From the NCBI GenBank assembly GCA_003246795.1, contig QKCS01000316.1, positions 1-14,638 on the forward strand: a stretch of DNA of 14,638 bases. The letters are read 5' to 3'. A model generated the notes under the pieces. That model had not been told where the DNA came from and ran no database searches. It saw only the letters and a list, made by a program, of their open reading frames with translations. Positions within the stretch are counted from its first letter, which is position 1. Each line of letters begins with the position of its first letter. Position numbers and translations under genes: made by a program. This stretch comes from Alphaproteobacteria bacterium (GTDB lineage Bacteria > Pseudomonadota > Alphaproteobacteria > Micropepsales > Micropepsaceae). Below, piece after piece: positions 6,676 to 13,188 of the stretch.

Positions 6676-7101
6676 ATGCCCGCGATCGCGACGAGGAAGC
6701 CGGCGAAGCGCGCCAAACCCGGCGCCAGCGGCAAGGGCAAGTTCTTTCACATCGAAGTGCGTCCGCGGACGGAATTTGTTTCCTTCCGCAATCAAGATGT
6801 CGGCGAGCGCGGCGGAATCGAGCGCTTGGCGGGGCGACGGAAGGACGGATCGTGGGACACGCAGAAATGGCTGATCAGCAAGACCCTGGCTCACTTTGAG
6901 GACGGAAGGCTGATCGGCGACACCGGCGGGGCCCGGAAGGTTTTGAAGGGCTTCGGTTCGGCGCCCCGTCACCTCGGCGGCGACCGCTTCAAGGCGGCGC
7001 CGCGCCGCGATATTCCCGAAAGCGAGAAGCCGACCCCGGCGCAAGAGCGCGCTTGGGCGCGCAATATCAAGAAGGCGCAGGCCGCCAAGCGCGGCCGTTG
7101 A
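6676..7101 (+). CDS. Conserved hypothetical basic protein (141 aa)
   Basis: I do not have a named family for this 141-residue protein. It has a Lys/Arg/Pro-rich N-terminus (residues 1-22). A compact core follows, with KFFHIEVRPRTEFVSFR (22-38), NQDVGERGGIERLAGRR (39-55), GSWDTQKWLISK (58-69) and LIGDTGGARKVL (79-90). The tail is basic: ESEKPTPAQERAWARNIKKA. I recall similar hypothetical proteins in rhizobial genomes. There is no signal peptide or membrane segment. The strong AAGGAGG site makes the start secure, and the stop lies four bases before the esterase-like gene, so the two are probably cotranscribed. The tryptophan-containing core and basic ends would suit a nucleic-acid-associated protein, but nothing catalytic is recognisable. 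Confidence 0.85.
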   Translation: MPAIATRKPAKRAKPGASGKGKFFHIEVRPRTEFVSFRNQDVGERGGIERLAGRRKDGSWDTQKWLISKTLAHFEDGRLIGDTGGARKVLKGFGSAPRHLGGDRFKAAPRRDIPESEKPTPAQERAWARNIKKAQAAKRGR

Positions 7102-7105
7102 AGCC

Positions 7106-8440
7106 ATGGTCAGGCGCACGGACGTCGCTGGCCCAAGCAATGCGGCGGTTTGCGAGCTCATCAAGCGGGCGGCCGAGCCGCTGCCGAAGATCGACGATCC
7201 GGCGTTCGGGCGCATGTTCGATCGTTTCGCCGAAGCGCGCGTCGTGTTGCTGGGGGAGGCGTCGCACGGGACGTCGGAGTTCTATCGCGCCCGTGCGGCG
7301 ATCACGCGACATCTGATCGAGGAGCACGGGTTTTCGATCGTTGCAGTCGAAGCGGACTGGCCGGATGCGGCGAGCCTGGATCGCTACGTTCGCCACCGGC
7401 CGTCGCCCGCGCACGCCGAACCGCCGTTTCGGCGCTTTCCGACATGGATGTGGCGCAATACGGATGTCGAGGACTTCATCGAAAAGTTGCGTGGCTGGAA
7501 CGAACTCCGGCCCGCGGACGATCGCGCAGCGTTCTATGGGCTCGATCTCTACAATATGTCGGCATCGATTCGGGCCGTGCTCGACTATCTCGACCGGGTC
7601 GACCCCGAAGCGGCAGGCGTCGCGCGCGAGCGCTACGGCTGCTTGATGCCTTGGGTGAAGGAACCGCAAGTCTATGGGCGGCTGGCGCTGTCGCGCGGCT
7701 ATGCCTCATGCGAGAAGCCGGTCGTGGCGATGCTGCGCGACATGCTCGACCGGCAACTGCGCTATACGCTGAAGGACGGCGAGACGTTCTTGGACGCCGT
7801 CGCCAATGCGCGCCTGGTCCGCAGCGCAGAGGCGTACTACCGCGCGATATACTACGGCGAGGCGGAAAGCTGGAACCTGCGCGACACGCATATGTTCGAG
7901 ACGCTGATGGCCGTGTTGAACGCCAAGGGGCCAAACGCGAAGGCCGTGGTGTGGGCCCACAATTCGCATATCGGCGATGCGTCGAAGACGGAGATGGGCG
8001 CGGCGCGCGGCGAGTTGAACATCGGGCAGTTGGCGCGCGAGACCTTCGGGGACGAGGCTGCGCTCATCGGATTCAGTACGCACACGGGGACAGTCGCTTG
8101 TGCGTCGGATTGGGACGAGCCGATGGAGGTGAAGCGCGTCCAACCGTCGTTGCCCGAGAGCTACGAGCGCCTTGCGCACGACAGCGGCGTCGGGCGCTTT
8201 TTGCTCGATCTGCGGAAGAGTGTTCGCCCGATGCTGCACGAGGCGCTCTCGGCGCCGCGGCTCGAACGCTTCATCGGCGTGATCTATCGGCCGGAGACCG
8301 AGCGCTGGAGCCACTACTCGCGCTGCAGCTTGGCCGAGCAGTTCGACGCCTACGTTTGGTTCGACGAGACGCGCGCGGTGACGCCGTTGCCGACCCACAC
8401 GCGGCGAGGGCCCGACGAAACCTATCCGTTCGGTCTTTGA
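7106..8440 (+). CDS. Erythromycin esterase family protein
   Basis: 444-residue member of the erythromycin esterase (EreA/EreB-like) hydrolase family. The hallmark motif LLGEASHGTSEFY gives Glu51, His54 and Glu58, followed by VAVEADWPDA (Glu82). A second histidine pair lies in VVWAHNSHIGDA (His285, His288); these residues correspond to the active-site residues of Ere esterases. There is no signal peptide, so it is cytoplasmic. The chromosomal context with small basic proteins and no other resistance gene suggests a housekeeping or stress role rather than acquired macrolide resistance. Many chromosomal members have unknown substrates. It starts four bases after the 141-residue gene. Its stop directly abuts the ilvE stop on the opposite strand (TGATCA at 8438-8443). 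Confidence 0.93.
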   Translation: MVRRTDVAGPSNAAVCELIKRAAEPLPKIDDPAFGRMFDRFAEARVVLLGEASHGTSEFYRARAAITRHLIEEHGFSIVAVEADWPDAASLDRYVRHRPSPAHAEPPFRRFPTWMWRNTDVEDFIEKLRGWNELRPADDRAAFYGLDLYNMSASIRAVLDYLDRVDPEAAGVARERYGCLMPWVKEPQVYGRLALSRGYASCEKPVVAMLRDMLDRQLRYTLKDGETFLDAVANARLVRSAEAYYRAIYYGEAESWNLRDTHMFETLMAVLNAKGPNAKAVVWAHNSHIGDASKTEMGAARGELNIGQLARETFGDEAALIGFSTHTGTVACASDWDEPMEVKRVQPSLPESYERLAHDSGVGRFLLDLRKSVRPMLHEALSAPRLERFIGVIYRPETERWSHYSRCSLAEQFDAYVWFDETRAVTPLPTHTRRGPDETYPFGL

Positions 8441-9322
8441 TCAGACCTTCTTGCCGCGCACCAAGTTCGCGTAGTCGTCCATCAGAGTACGGGTGATGTT
8501 GCCGACTTCGAACTTCCAGTCGCCGATCGAGCCGACGGGGGTCACTTCCGCAGCGGAGCCGGTGAGGAAGCATTGTTCGAAGCCGCCGACCTCGGACGGC
8601 TGAATGTATTGCTCGACGACTTCGATCTGGCGGTTGCGCGCGAGATCCATCACCGTCTGGCGGGTGATGCCGTTCAGGAAGCAATCCGCGTACGGCGTGA
8701 ACAGCTTGCCGTCCTTGACGAAGAACATGTTCGCGCCCGTCGCCTCCGAGACGAGACCGCGCCAGTCGTACATCATGGCGTCGGCATAGCCCTTGGCTTC
8801 CGCCTCGTGCTTCGACAGCGTGCAGATCATGTAAAGGCCTGCTGCTTTGGCCTTCCACGGGATCGTGTCGGGCGCCGGGCGGCGCCAACGCGAGATGTCA
8901 AGTTTGACACCTTTCGCTTTGATCTCCGGATCGAACATGGACGGCCAGGGCCAGACGGCGATGGCGACGTGGATCGTCGCCTTTTGGGCGCTGACGGCCA
9001 TCATTTCGCTGCCGCGCCAAGCGACTGGGCGCATATAGGCATCGTCGAAACCCTGCGCTTCGACCACTTGCTTGCAGGCGTCGCTGATCTGCTCCGGCGT
9101 GTAAGGGATTTCGAAGCCCATGATCTTGGCCGATTCGAACAGGCGGGCCGTGTGCTGTTCGAGCTTGAAGACTTTGCGGTTGTAGACGCGCTGTCCCTCG
9201 AACACGCAGGAGCCGTAGTGCAGGCCGTGAGTCAGGACGTGAATCTTGGCGTCGCGCCACGGCACGAGCTTGCCGTCGAGCCAGATATGTCCGTCGCGGT
9301 CGTCAAACGGTATCAGCGACAT
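8441..9322 (-). CDS. ilvE: Branched-chain amino acid aminotransferase
   Basis: PLP-dependent fold-type IV transaminase that interconverts Leu, Ile and Val with their 2-oxo acids, the last step of their synthesis and the first of their breakdown. 293 residues. Key features are THGLHYGSCVFEG (31-43), WRRPAPDTIPWKAKAAGLY with the PLP lysine at Lys159, VSEATGANMFFV with Glu193, and CFLTGSAAEVTPV for phosphate binding. A GGGAG ribosome binding site lies seven bases before the ATG. Transcription is divergent from the MarR-RR-HK genes, and a TATACT -10 element and a shared palindrome lie upstream. The 3' end converges with no gap on the esterase-like gene. The length and catalytic residues are all normal. 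Confidence 0.95.
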   Translation of the reverse strand: MSLIPFDDRDGHIWLDGKLVPWRDAKIHVLTHGLHYGSCVFEGQRVYNRKVFKLEQHTARLFESAKIMGFEIPYTPEQISDACKQVVEAQGFDDAYMRPVAWRGSEMMAVSAQKATIHVAIAVWPWPSMFDPEIKAKGVKLDISRWRRPAPDTIPWKAKAAGLYMICTLSKHEAEAKGYADAMMYDWRGLVSEATGANMFFVKDGKLFTPYADCFLNGITRQTVMDLARNRQIEVVEQYIQPSEVGGFEQCFLTGSAAEVTPVGSIGDWKFEVGNITRTLMDDYANLVRGKKV

Positions 9323-9379
9323 TGAGGGGCTCCCGTCGTTTCCTCTGTTAAGCGTCTTTGCGCGCGGCTCGCGCCCGGC

Positions 9380-9385
9380 AGTATA
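9380..9385 (-). promoter_or_regulatory. Predicted ilvE promoter -10 (TATACT), -35 within palindrome
   Basis: On the minus strand TATACT matches the sigma-70 -10 consensus in five of six positions. A 17-base spacer places a poor -35 (GTACTC) at 9403-9408, inside the 18-bp palindrome. The leader to the ilvE ATG would be about 50 bases. A weak -35 suggests activator dependence or repression through the palindrome. Prediction only. Confidence 0.45.
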
Positions 9386-9395
9386 GCCAGCCCGC

Positions 9396-9425
9396 TTGCC
9401 GGGAGTACTCCCGGCGCTCTATTGT
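9396..9425 (+). promoter_or_regulatory. Predicted promoter of the marR-RR-HK operon
   Basis: TTGCCG (9396-9401) and TATTGT (9420-9425) are separated by 18 bases, a plausible sigma-70 promoter. The -35 and most of the spacer are occupied by the 18-bp palindrome, which would suit autorepression. Predicted transcription starts near 9432, leaving a leader of about 20 bases to ATG 9454 or 43 to ATG 9475. Confidence 0.35.
9398..9415. promoter_or_regulatory. Perfect 18-bp palindrome, candidate MarR-family operator
   Basis: GCCGGGAGTACTCCCGGC is its own reverse complement over all 18 bases. It sits centrally in the ilvE / marR divergent region, 39 bases before the marR ATG at 9454. MarR proteins bind as dimers to palindromes of about this size, often autoregulating. 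It overlaps the predicted -35 elements of both divergent promoters. Confidence 0.6.
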
Positions 9426-9441
9426 GGCAGCATATCTGCCA
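9425..9441. promoter_or_regulatory. Inverted repeat TGGCAG-N5-CTGCCA upstream of marR
   Basis: TGGCAGCATATCTGCCA has perfect six-base arms around CATAT. It overlaps the predicted transcription start of the marR operon and lies 12 bases before ATG 9454. It could be a second operator, different in sequence from the 18-bp palindrome. Weak evidence, since short repeats occur by chance. Confidence 0.4.
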
Positions 9442-9453
9442 TAACTGCTGTGC

Positions 9454-9960
9454 ATGTCACCCCGGGCCTTAGTGATGAAGCCTGCGCCGTCGTTGCTCTA
9501 CTTGCGCGAAGACGAACTGACCGACGGCATCGAGCTGTTCTTCTTTGCCGGTCGCGACTTCGCGAAAGCGTTGGACGCAAGACTAACCGAATTGGGATTG
9601 GGGCGCGCGCATTATCGCGCGTTGCACTTTGTTGCGCGTCATCCCGGCCTTCCGGTTTCAGACTTGCTGAGCATCCTCGGCATTACGAAACAATCGCTCA
9701 GCCGCGTCGTGAAGAACCTGACGGAAGCGGGATATCTGGTGCAGACGCAAGGCGCGCGCGACCGGCGGCAGCGATTGCTGAGACTGACGGCGAAAGGCGC
9801 GGGCGTGGAAGCTGAGTTGACCGCGCTGCAACGGACGCGGTTGGCGAAGGCTTATCGCGAAGCGGGACCCGAGGCGGTGGCGGGCTTCAGGCAAGTGCTT
9901 TCGGGTCTTCTGGCCGAACAGGAACGGGCAGGCGTGTTGCGCCTGATCGCGAAGCGATGA
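9454..9960 (+). CDS. petP: MarR family transcriptional regulator, PetP-like
   Basis: Winged-helix dimeric regulator, 168 residues from ATG 9454. In-frame ATG 9475 would give 161 residues and is also plausible; neither start has a clear ribosome binding site. The core contains LYLREDELTDGIELFFFAGRD, LGRAHYRALHFVARHPGLPV, a recognition helix in LLSILGITKQSLSRVVKNL and the wing ARDRRQRLLRLT, followed by AYREAGPEAVAGFRQVL. This arrangement resembles alphaproteobacterial PetP, whose gene precedes petR in Rhodobacter capsulatus, where the pair is needed for cytochrome bc1 expression. The same order holds here, with a four-base ATGA overlap to the response regulator. The family call is certain; the symbol comes from order and recalled similarity. 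Autoregulation through the upstream palindromes is inferred. Confidence 0.85.
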   Translation: MSPRALVMKPAPSLLYLREDELTDGIELFFFAGRDFAKALDARLTELGLGRAHYRALHFVARHPGLPVSDLLSILGITKQSLSRVVKNLTEAGYLVQTQGARDRRQRLLRLTAKGAGVEAELTALQRTRLAKAYREAGPEAVAGFRQVLSGLLAEQERAGVLRLIAKR

Positions 9961-10679
9961 GCGTCAACGTCAGAGAAGCGGACGAGACCGAACAGCCGGT
10001 GCACCACCTGCTGATCGTCGACGACGATACGCGAATCCGCACGCTGCTGCAGCGGTATTTGAGCGAGAACGGCTATCGCGTGACGTCGGCCAAGGACGCG
10101 GCCGACGCGCGCCAGCTGATGACGAGCCTCGATTTCGACTTCATCGTGCTCGACGTGATGATGCCGGGCGAGGACGGCCTGTCGTTGACGAAGGCGATCC
10201 GCGAGAGGTCCGACGTGCCCATACTGCTGCTCACGGCGCGGGGCGAGGCGACGGACCGCATCGAAGGGTTGGAGAAGGGCGCCGACGACTATTTGCCGAA
10301 ACCGTTCGAACCGCGCGAACTTCTGCTGCGCATTGCCACGATCTTGCGGCGCGCGGGCACGCCCGTCGACACGGTGAAGCAGACTATCCAACTCGGCGCC
10401 TGCCGCTTCGATCCGGAGCGCGGCGAGCTCACGCGTGACGGCAAGCCGATCAAACTGACGTCCGCCGAGCTTCAGCTGATCCGTTTGCTCGCGGCCAACC
10501 CGGGGCAGACGTTCACGCGAACGGATCTCTCGCAGCGCATGGGCGAAGTGTTGGAGCGCACGGTCGACGTGCAGATCACGCGGCTCAGGCGCAAGATCGA
10601 GAACGATCCGAAGCTGCCGCTCTATCTGCAGACCGTGCGCGGCGTCGGCTACGTCTTGATGCCGGATCGGGTGGGCTAG
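9957..10679 (+). CDS. petR: OmpR-family response regulator, PetR-like
   Basis: 240-residue DNA-binding response regulator. The receiver domain (about 17-130) shows the acidic pair Asp22-Asp23 (LLIVDDDTRIR), phosphoacceptor Asp66 (FIVLDVMMPGEDG), Thr93 (LLLTARG) and Lys115 (ADDYLPKPFEPREL). The C-terminal winged helix (about 143-236) contains LTSAELQLIRLLAANPGQTFTR, RTVDVQITRLRRKIE and TVRGVGYVLMP. All phosphorylation residues are intact. Translation is coupled to the MarR gene (ATGA) and the kinase starts three bases after the stop, so all three form one transcription unit. As in the R. capsulatus petPR pair it may control respiratory or envelope genes, but the target set cannot be read from this sequence. 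Confidence 0.92.
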   Translation: MSVNVREADETEQPVHHLLIVDDDTRIRTLLQRYLSENGYRVTSAKDAADARQLMTSLDFDFIVLDVMMPGEDGLSLTKAIRERSDVPILLLTARGEATDRIEGLEKGADDYLPKPFEPRELLLRIATILRRAGTPVDTVKQTIQLGACRFDPERGELTRDGKPIKLTSAELQLIRLLAANPGQTFTRTDLSQRMGEVLERTVDVQITRLRRKIENDPKLPLYLQTVRGVGYVLMPDRVG

Positions 10680-10682
10680 GCC

Positions 10683-12014
10683 ATGTCGCGCACCGGGCTG
10701 CGGCGGTGGATGCCTCGCGGGCTGTTCGGACGCTCGCTGCTCATCATCGTGATGCCGGTCGTCATTTTGCAGGCGGTGGTCACCTACCTGCTGTTCGACC
10801 GTCAATGGGAGGCGGTGACGACGCGCATCTCGCGCGGCGTCGCGGCGCAGATCGCGCTTTTCGTTCAAAGCTACGAGACGTTGGGGCCGGATCGATTTGC
10901 GGGAGAAGTGGAGCGGTTGCGCGAACAATCCTTCGGTCTCGTCCCCGTCATCCGGCTCGGCGCCAAGATTCCCGACAGCGAATCGCCGACCTACGAGGTT
11001 TTGAAGCAGGTGTTCGTGCGGGAGCTCTCGACGCGTACGGGGCGGCCGGTCTGGGTCGACTCCGATTCATACGACGACGTCGTCGACATCCGTATCCAGC
11101 TTGAGGATGCCGTGATGCAGGTGCTCGTCGAACGCAAGCGCGTGATGTCGACGAACACGCATGTCTGGGTTCTGTGGATGATGGGGACCGCGCTGATCCT
11201 GCTCAGCGTCGCCATCCTGTTCCTACGCAACCAGATCAGGCCGATCGAGCGGCTGGCGGATGCAGCCGAGGCCTTCGGCAAGGGGCGCGACGTGCCGGAC
11301 TTCCGGCCGTCCGGCGCGACGGAGGTGCGGCGGGCGGCACTCGCTTTCCTCGACATGCGGGAGCGCATCTCGCGCTTCGTCCAACAGCGGACGGAAATGC
11401 TCGCCAGTGTCAGCCACGATCTGCGCACGCCTTTGACCCGCATGAAGCTCGAGCTTGCGATGATGAAGGGCGACGACGTCCAGGCGATCAAAGGCGACGT
11501 TGAGGAGATGGAGCGAATGCTGGACGAGTATCTGGCGTTCGCGCGAGGGCAGGCGGGCGAAGGTGCATCCGAAACGGACCTTGGCAATCTGCTGCGCGAC
11601 GTCGTGGCGAACGCTCAGCGTAAGGCGGAAGCAAAGAGCCCCGACAAACACGTCGAACTTGCCGTCGGCGACGGCATTCTGGTCGAGGTGCGGCCGAACG
11701 CGATGCGGCGCTGCGTGACGAACCTGGTCGAGAACGCGCTTAGATACGGTAAGCATTCGCAGGTCAGCGCGCGCCAGAACGCCAGCATGGTCGAGATCGC
11801 GGTCGACGACGACGGCCCTGGGATTCCGCCGGACCGCCGGGAGGAAGCGTTCCGCCCGTTTCATCGGCTGGACACCGGGCGGACGCTGGCCTCGGGCGGC
11901 GTGGGTTTGGGTCTTGCGATCGCACGCGACATCGCGCGCGGCCACGGCGGCGACATCACGCTCGGCGAAAGCAAGCTCGGGGGCCTGCGCGCCGTCGTGC
12001 GCCTGCCCGTCTAG
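10683..12014 (+). CDS. EnvZ-like membrane sensor histidine kinase
   Basis: 443-residue inner-membrane kinase, the probable cognate sensor of the adjacent response regulator. TM1 lies near 17-38 (LLIIVMPVVILQAVVTYLLF) and TM2 near 161-182 (WVLWMMGTALILLSVAILFL). They flank a periplasmic sensor region of about 120 residues. A HAMP linker (183-235) leads to the dimerisation helix with SVSHDLRTPLTRMK, His245 being the phosphorylation site. The ATPase has the N box NLVENALRYG (Asn347, Asn351), G1 DDDGPGIPP (375-383), the F box RPFHRLD and G2 GGVGLGLAIA (405-414). All catalytic boxes are complete. The ATG is three bases after the response regulator stop. The signal sensed is unknown. Confidence 0.94.
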   Translation: MSRTGLRRWMPRGLFGRSLLIIVMPVVILQAVVTYLLFDRQWEAVTTRISRGVAAQIALFVQSYETLGPDRFAGEVERLREQSFGLVPVIRLGAKIPDSESPTYEVLKQVFVRELSTRTGRPVWVDSDSYDDVVDIRIQLEDAVMQVLVERKRVMSTNTHVWVLWMMGTALILLSVAILFLRNQIRPIERLADAAEAFGKGRDVPDFRPSGATEVRRAALAFLDMRERISRFVQQRTEMLASVSHDLRTPLTRMKLELAMMKGDDVQAIKGDVEEMERMLDEYLAFARGQAGEGASETDLGNLLRDVVANAQRKAEAKSPDKHVELAVGDGILVEVRPNAMRRCVTNLVENALRYGKHSQVSARQNASMVEIAVDDDGPGIPPDRREEAFRPFHRLDTGRTLASGGVGLGLAIARDIARGHGGDITLGESKLGGLRAVVRLPV

Positions 12015-12019
12015 GAGGT
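12013..12019 (+). promoter_or_regulatory. Shine-Dalgarno AGGAGGT overlapping the kinase stop codon
   Basis: AGGAGGT starts inside the TAG of the kinase and ends three bases before the ATG at 12023. The match to anti-Shine-Dalgarno is perfect but the spacing is short. It ties the small monooxygenase-like gene to the kinase transcript. Confidence 0.7.
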
Positions 12020-12022
12020 ACG

Positions 12023-12322
12023 ATGATTATCGTTCTGGGAAGCATCTTGGCGCGGCCGCAAACGTTCAACGAACTGCGCCGGCTCAGCCTCGAACACGTG
12101 CGCCGGTCGCGATCGGAACCGGGTTGTATTTCGCACGCGGTTCATGTCGACGCGGAAGATCCAATGAGGTTGGTGTTCGTCGAGAAGTGGACGGACGCGG
12201 CAGCCCTTGCGGCGCATTTTAAGGTCGCGGCCTCGGTCGATTTCGTGACGCAGGCGCGGACGTTGGGCGCCGCACCTCCCGTCATCGAAATCTTTGAAGC
12301 GCGGCCCGCGAAGATCGGCTAG
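12023..12322 (+). CDS. Antibiotic biosynthesis monooxygenase (ABM) domain protein, putative quinol monooxygenase
   Basis: 99-residue ferredoxin-like-fold protein of the ABM/YgiN type. The pattern is an opening strand IIVLGSILARP, a helix ELRRLSLEHVRRSRSEPGC, then SHAVHVDAEDPMRLVFVEKWTDAAALAAHFK and a final strand PPVIEIFEA. The EPGC, EKW and AAHF positions are hallmarks of the family. Such proteins oxidise quinols or other aromatics without a cofactor, or act as small dimeric heme or aldehyde enzymes, so the substrate cannot be assigned. It begins eight bases after the kinase, with AGGAGGT across the kinase stop, so it is likely the last gene of that operon. Its TAG stop overlaps the csaA stop on the other strand in the tetramer CTAG (12319-12322). 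Confidence 0.86.
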   Translation: MIIVLGSILARPQTFNELRRLSLEHVRRSRSEPGCISHAVHVDAEDPMRLVFVEKWTDAAALAAHFKVAASVDFVTQARTLGAAPPVIEIFEARPAKIG

Positions 12323-12672
12323 TGCAACTTTGCGCCGTTCGGCACCGGCTTGTCCGCGTTGACGAGAACGACGTGTCCTGCCTCGTCGCTGAAACCGAGC
12401 GTCAGGACCTCGGACATGAACGGGCCGATCTGGCGCGGCGGGAAATTCACGACGGCACAGACTTGGCGGCCGATCAAATCGATCGGTCCGTAGTGCTGCG
12501 TGATTTGCGCGGAACTCCTCTTGCGCCCGATCTCGGGCCCGAAATCGATGACGATTTTCAGTGCAGGCTTGCGCGCCTCGAGGAACGGCTCGGCCGAGAC
12601 GACCGTGCCGATCCGAATGTCGACGGCCGCGAATTGATCGAATTCGATCGTCGTCGCTTGCGGCGCCGTCAT
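12319..12672 (-). CDS. csaA: tRNA-binding domain protein, CsaA-like
   Basis: 117-residue stand-alone OB-fold tRNA-binding domain of the CsaA type (B. subtilis CsaA is about 110 residues), reported as a secretion-related chaperone and tRNA-binding dimer. Conserved stretches are FDQFAAVDIRIGTVVSAEPF, EARKPALKIVIDFGPEIG, KRSSAQITQHYG, LIGRQVCAVVNFPPRQIG and SEVLTLGF. The start is the ATG on the minus strand at 12672, which overlaps the phasin stop (ATGA on that strand); an upstream extension of the frame is non-homologous. The TAG stop overlaps the stop of the convergent ABM gene. The family is secure; which cellular role applies here is not known. Confidence 0.92.
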   Translation of the reverse strand: MTAPQATTIEFDQFAAVDIRIGTVVSAEPFLEARKPALKIVIDFGPEIGRKRSSAQITQHYGPIDLIGRQVCAVVNFPPRQIGPFMSEVLTLGFSDEAGHVVLVNADKPVPNGAKLH

Positions 12673-13127
12673 TTCTTTCCGGCGGCGATCTTGTCCGCGA
12701 GGTCTTGCATCTCCCCGATCGATTCCTTCGCGCGGTCGCGCATCACCTTGAACGCGTCGCTGTTGGCGTCGATAGCGAGTTCCGCGAGTTCCTTCATGTG
12801 CTTCAGCGCGCGGGCGACCGTCTTTTCGATCAGCTCGGCCTGCTTCTTCGGGAGGTCTTTTCCGTCGTTGGCCTTCATCAGGTCGGTAACGGCCTCCTGA
12901 ATTGCGCCCATCGTTTCGGTCATGATCTCGCCTTGGCGGACCATCATCTGCTGATAGCCCTCGGCCGCCTTTTGGTTTGCCTTCACCAAGGCGTCGAAAT
13001 TCTTCTTCTGGCTTTCCATCAAGGCGCTCGTGTCGACGCCGGGGACGTTGAATTGGTCCCAGAAGCCTTGATCGAAGTTCGGCCACTTGAAGTCGAATTC
13101 GGGGAACGGGCTTTTGTTGCCAGCCAT
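12669..13127 (-). CDS. Phasin family protein
   Basis: 152-residue amphipathic helical protein that coats polyhydroxyalkanoate granules and limits their coalescence. The N-terminus carries FDFKWPNFDQGFWDQFNVPGVD. The phasin core follows, with LMESQKKNFDALVKANQKAAEGYQ split by heptad-like spacing, RQGEIMTETMGAIQEAV and LKHMKELAELAIDANSDAF, and it ends DLADKIAAGKK. There is no signal peptide or membrane segment. AAGGAGGAG (13137-13145, minus strand) lies nine bases before the ATG, suggesting high expression, as expected of a granule coat protein. It is downstream of a TetR-like gene and overlaps csaA by four bases. No PHA synthase is in the window. Confidence 0.92.
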   Translation of the reverse strand: MAGNKSPFPEFDFKWPNFDQGFWDQFNVPGVDTSALMESQKKNFDALVKANQKAAEGYQQMMVRQGEIMTETMGAIQEAVTDLMKANDGKDLPKKQAELIEKTVARALKHMKELAELAIDANSDAFKVMRDRAKESIGEMQDLADKIAAGKK

Positions 13128-13136
13128 GACGGCGGT

Positions 13137-13145
13137 CTCCTCCTT
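13137..13145 (-). promoter_or_regulatory. Strong Shine-Dalgarno AAGGAGGAG of phasin gene
   Basis: Reverse complement of CTCCTCCTT, nine bases before the phasin ATG at 13127. It is a near-perfect anti-Shine-Dalgarno match at normal spacing and confirms this start. Confidence 0.75.
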
Positions 13146-13188
13146 GAGCGGCGCGGGCGGGGAGGATGGACCCGCCGTGATCGGGGCG

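Noticed and set aside
6456..6899. Plus-strand frame of 147 codons across the two small genes
   Set aside because: It overlaps the 51-aa gene and the 141-aa gene in another frame. It starts with TTG, has no ribosome binding site and resembles nothing known, whereas the other two frames look conserved.
7106..8440. Possible acquired macrolide-resistance gene
   Set aside because: Although it belongs to the erythromycin esterase family, there is no integron, transposase or other resistance gene nearby, and composition looks like the surrounding chromosome.
7150..8496. 448-codon plus-strand frame overlapping the esterase-like gene
   Set aside because: An Arg/Gly/Ala-rich translation typical of a shifted frame; the overlapping frame has complete esterase-family motifs.
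8573..9325. 250-codon plus-strand frame opposite ilvE
   Set aside because: Antisense of a gene with intact catalytic residues; no domain is seen in the translation.
9852..10928. 358-codon minus-strand frame opposite the response regulator
   Set aside because: Arg/His/Gln-rich antisense frame covering parts of three well-supported genes.
13156..13176. Inverted repeat GGCGGG-N9-CCCGCC between phasin and the TetR-like gene
   Set aside because: Six-base GC arms with no T-run on either strand; likely by chance in GC-rich sequence.
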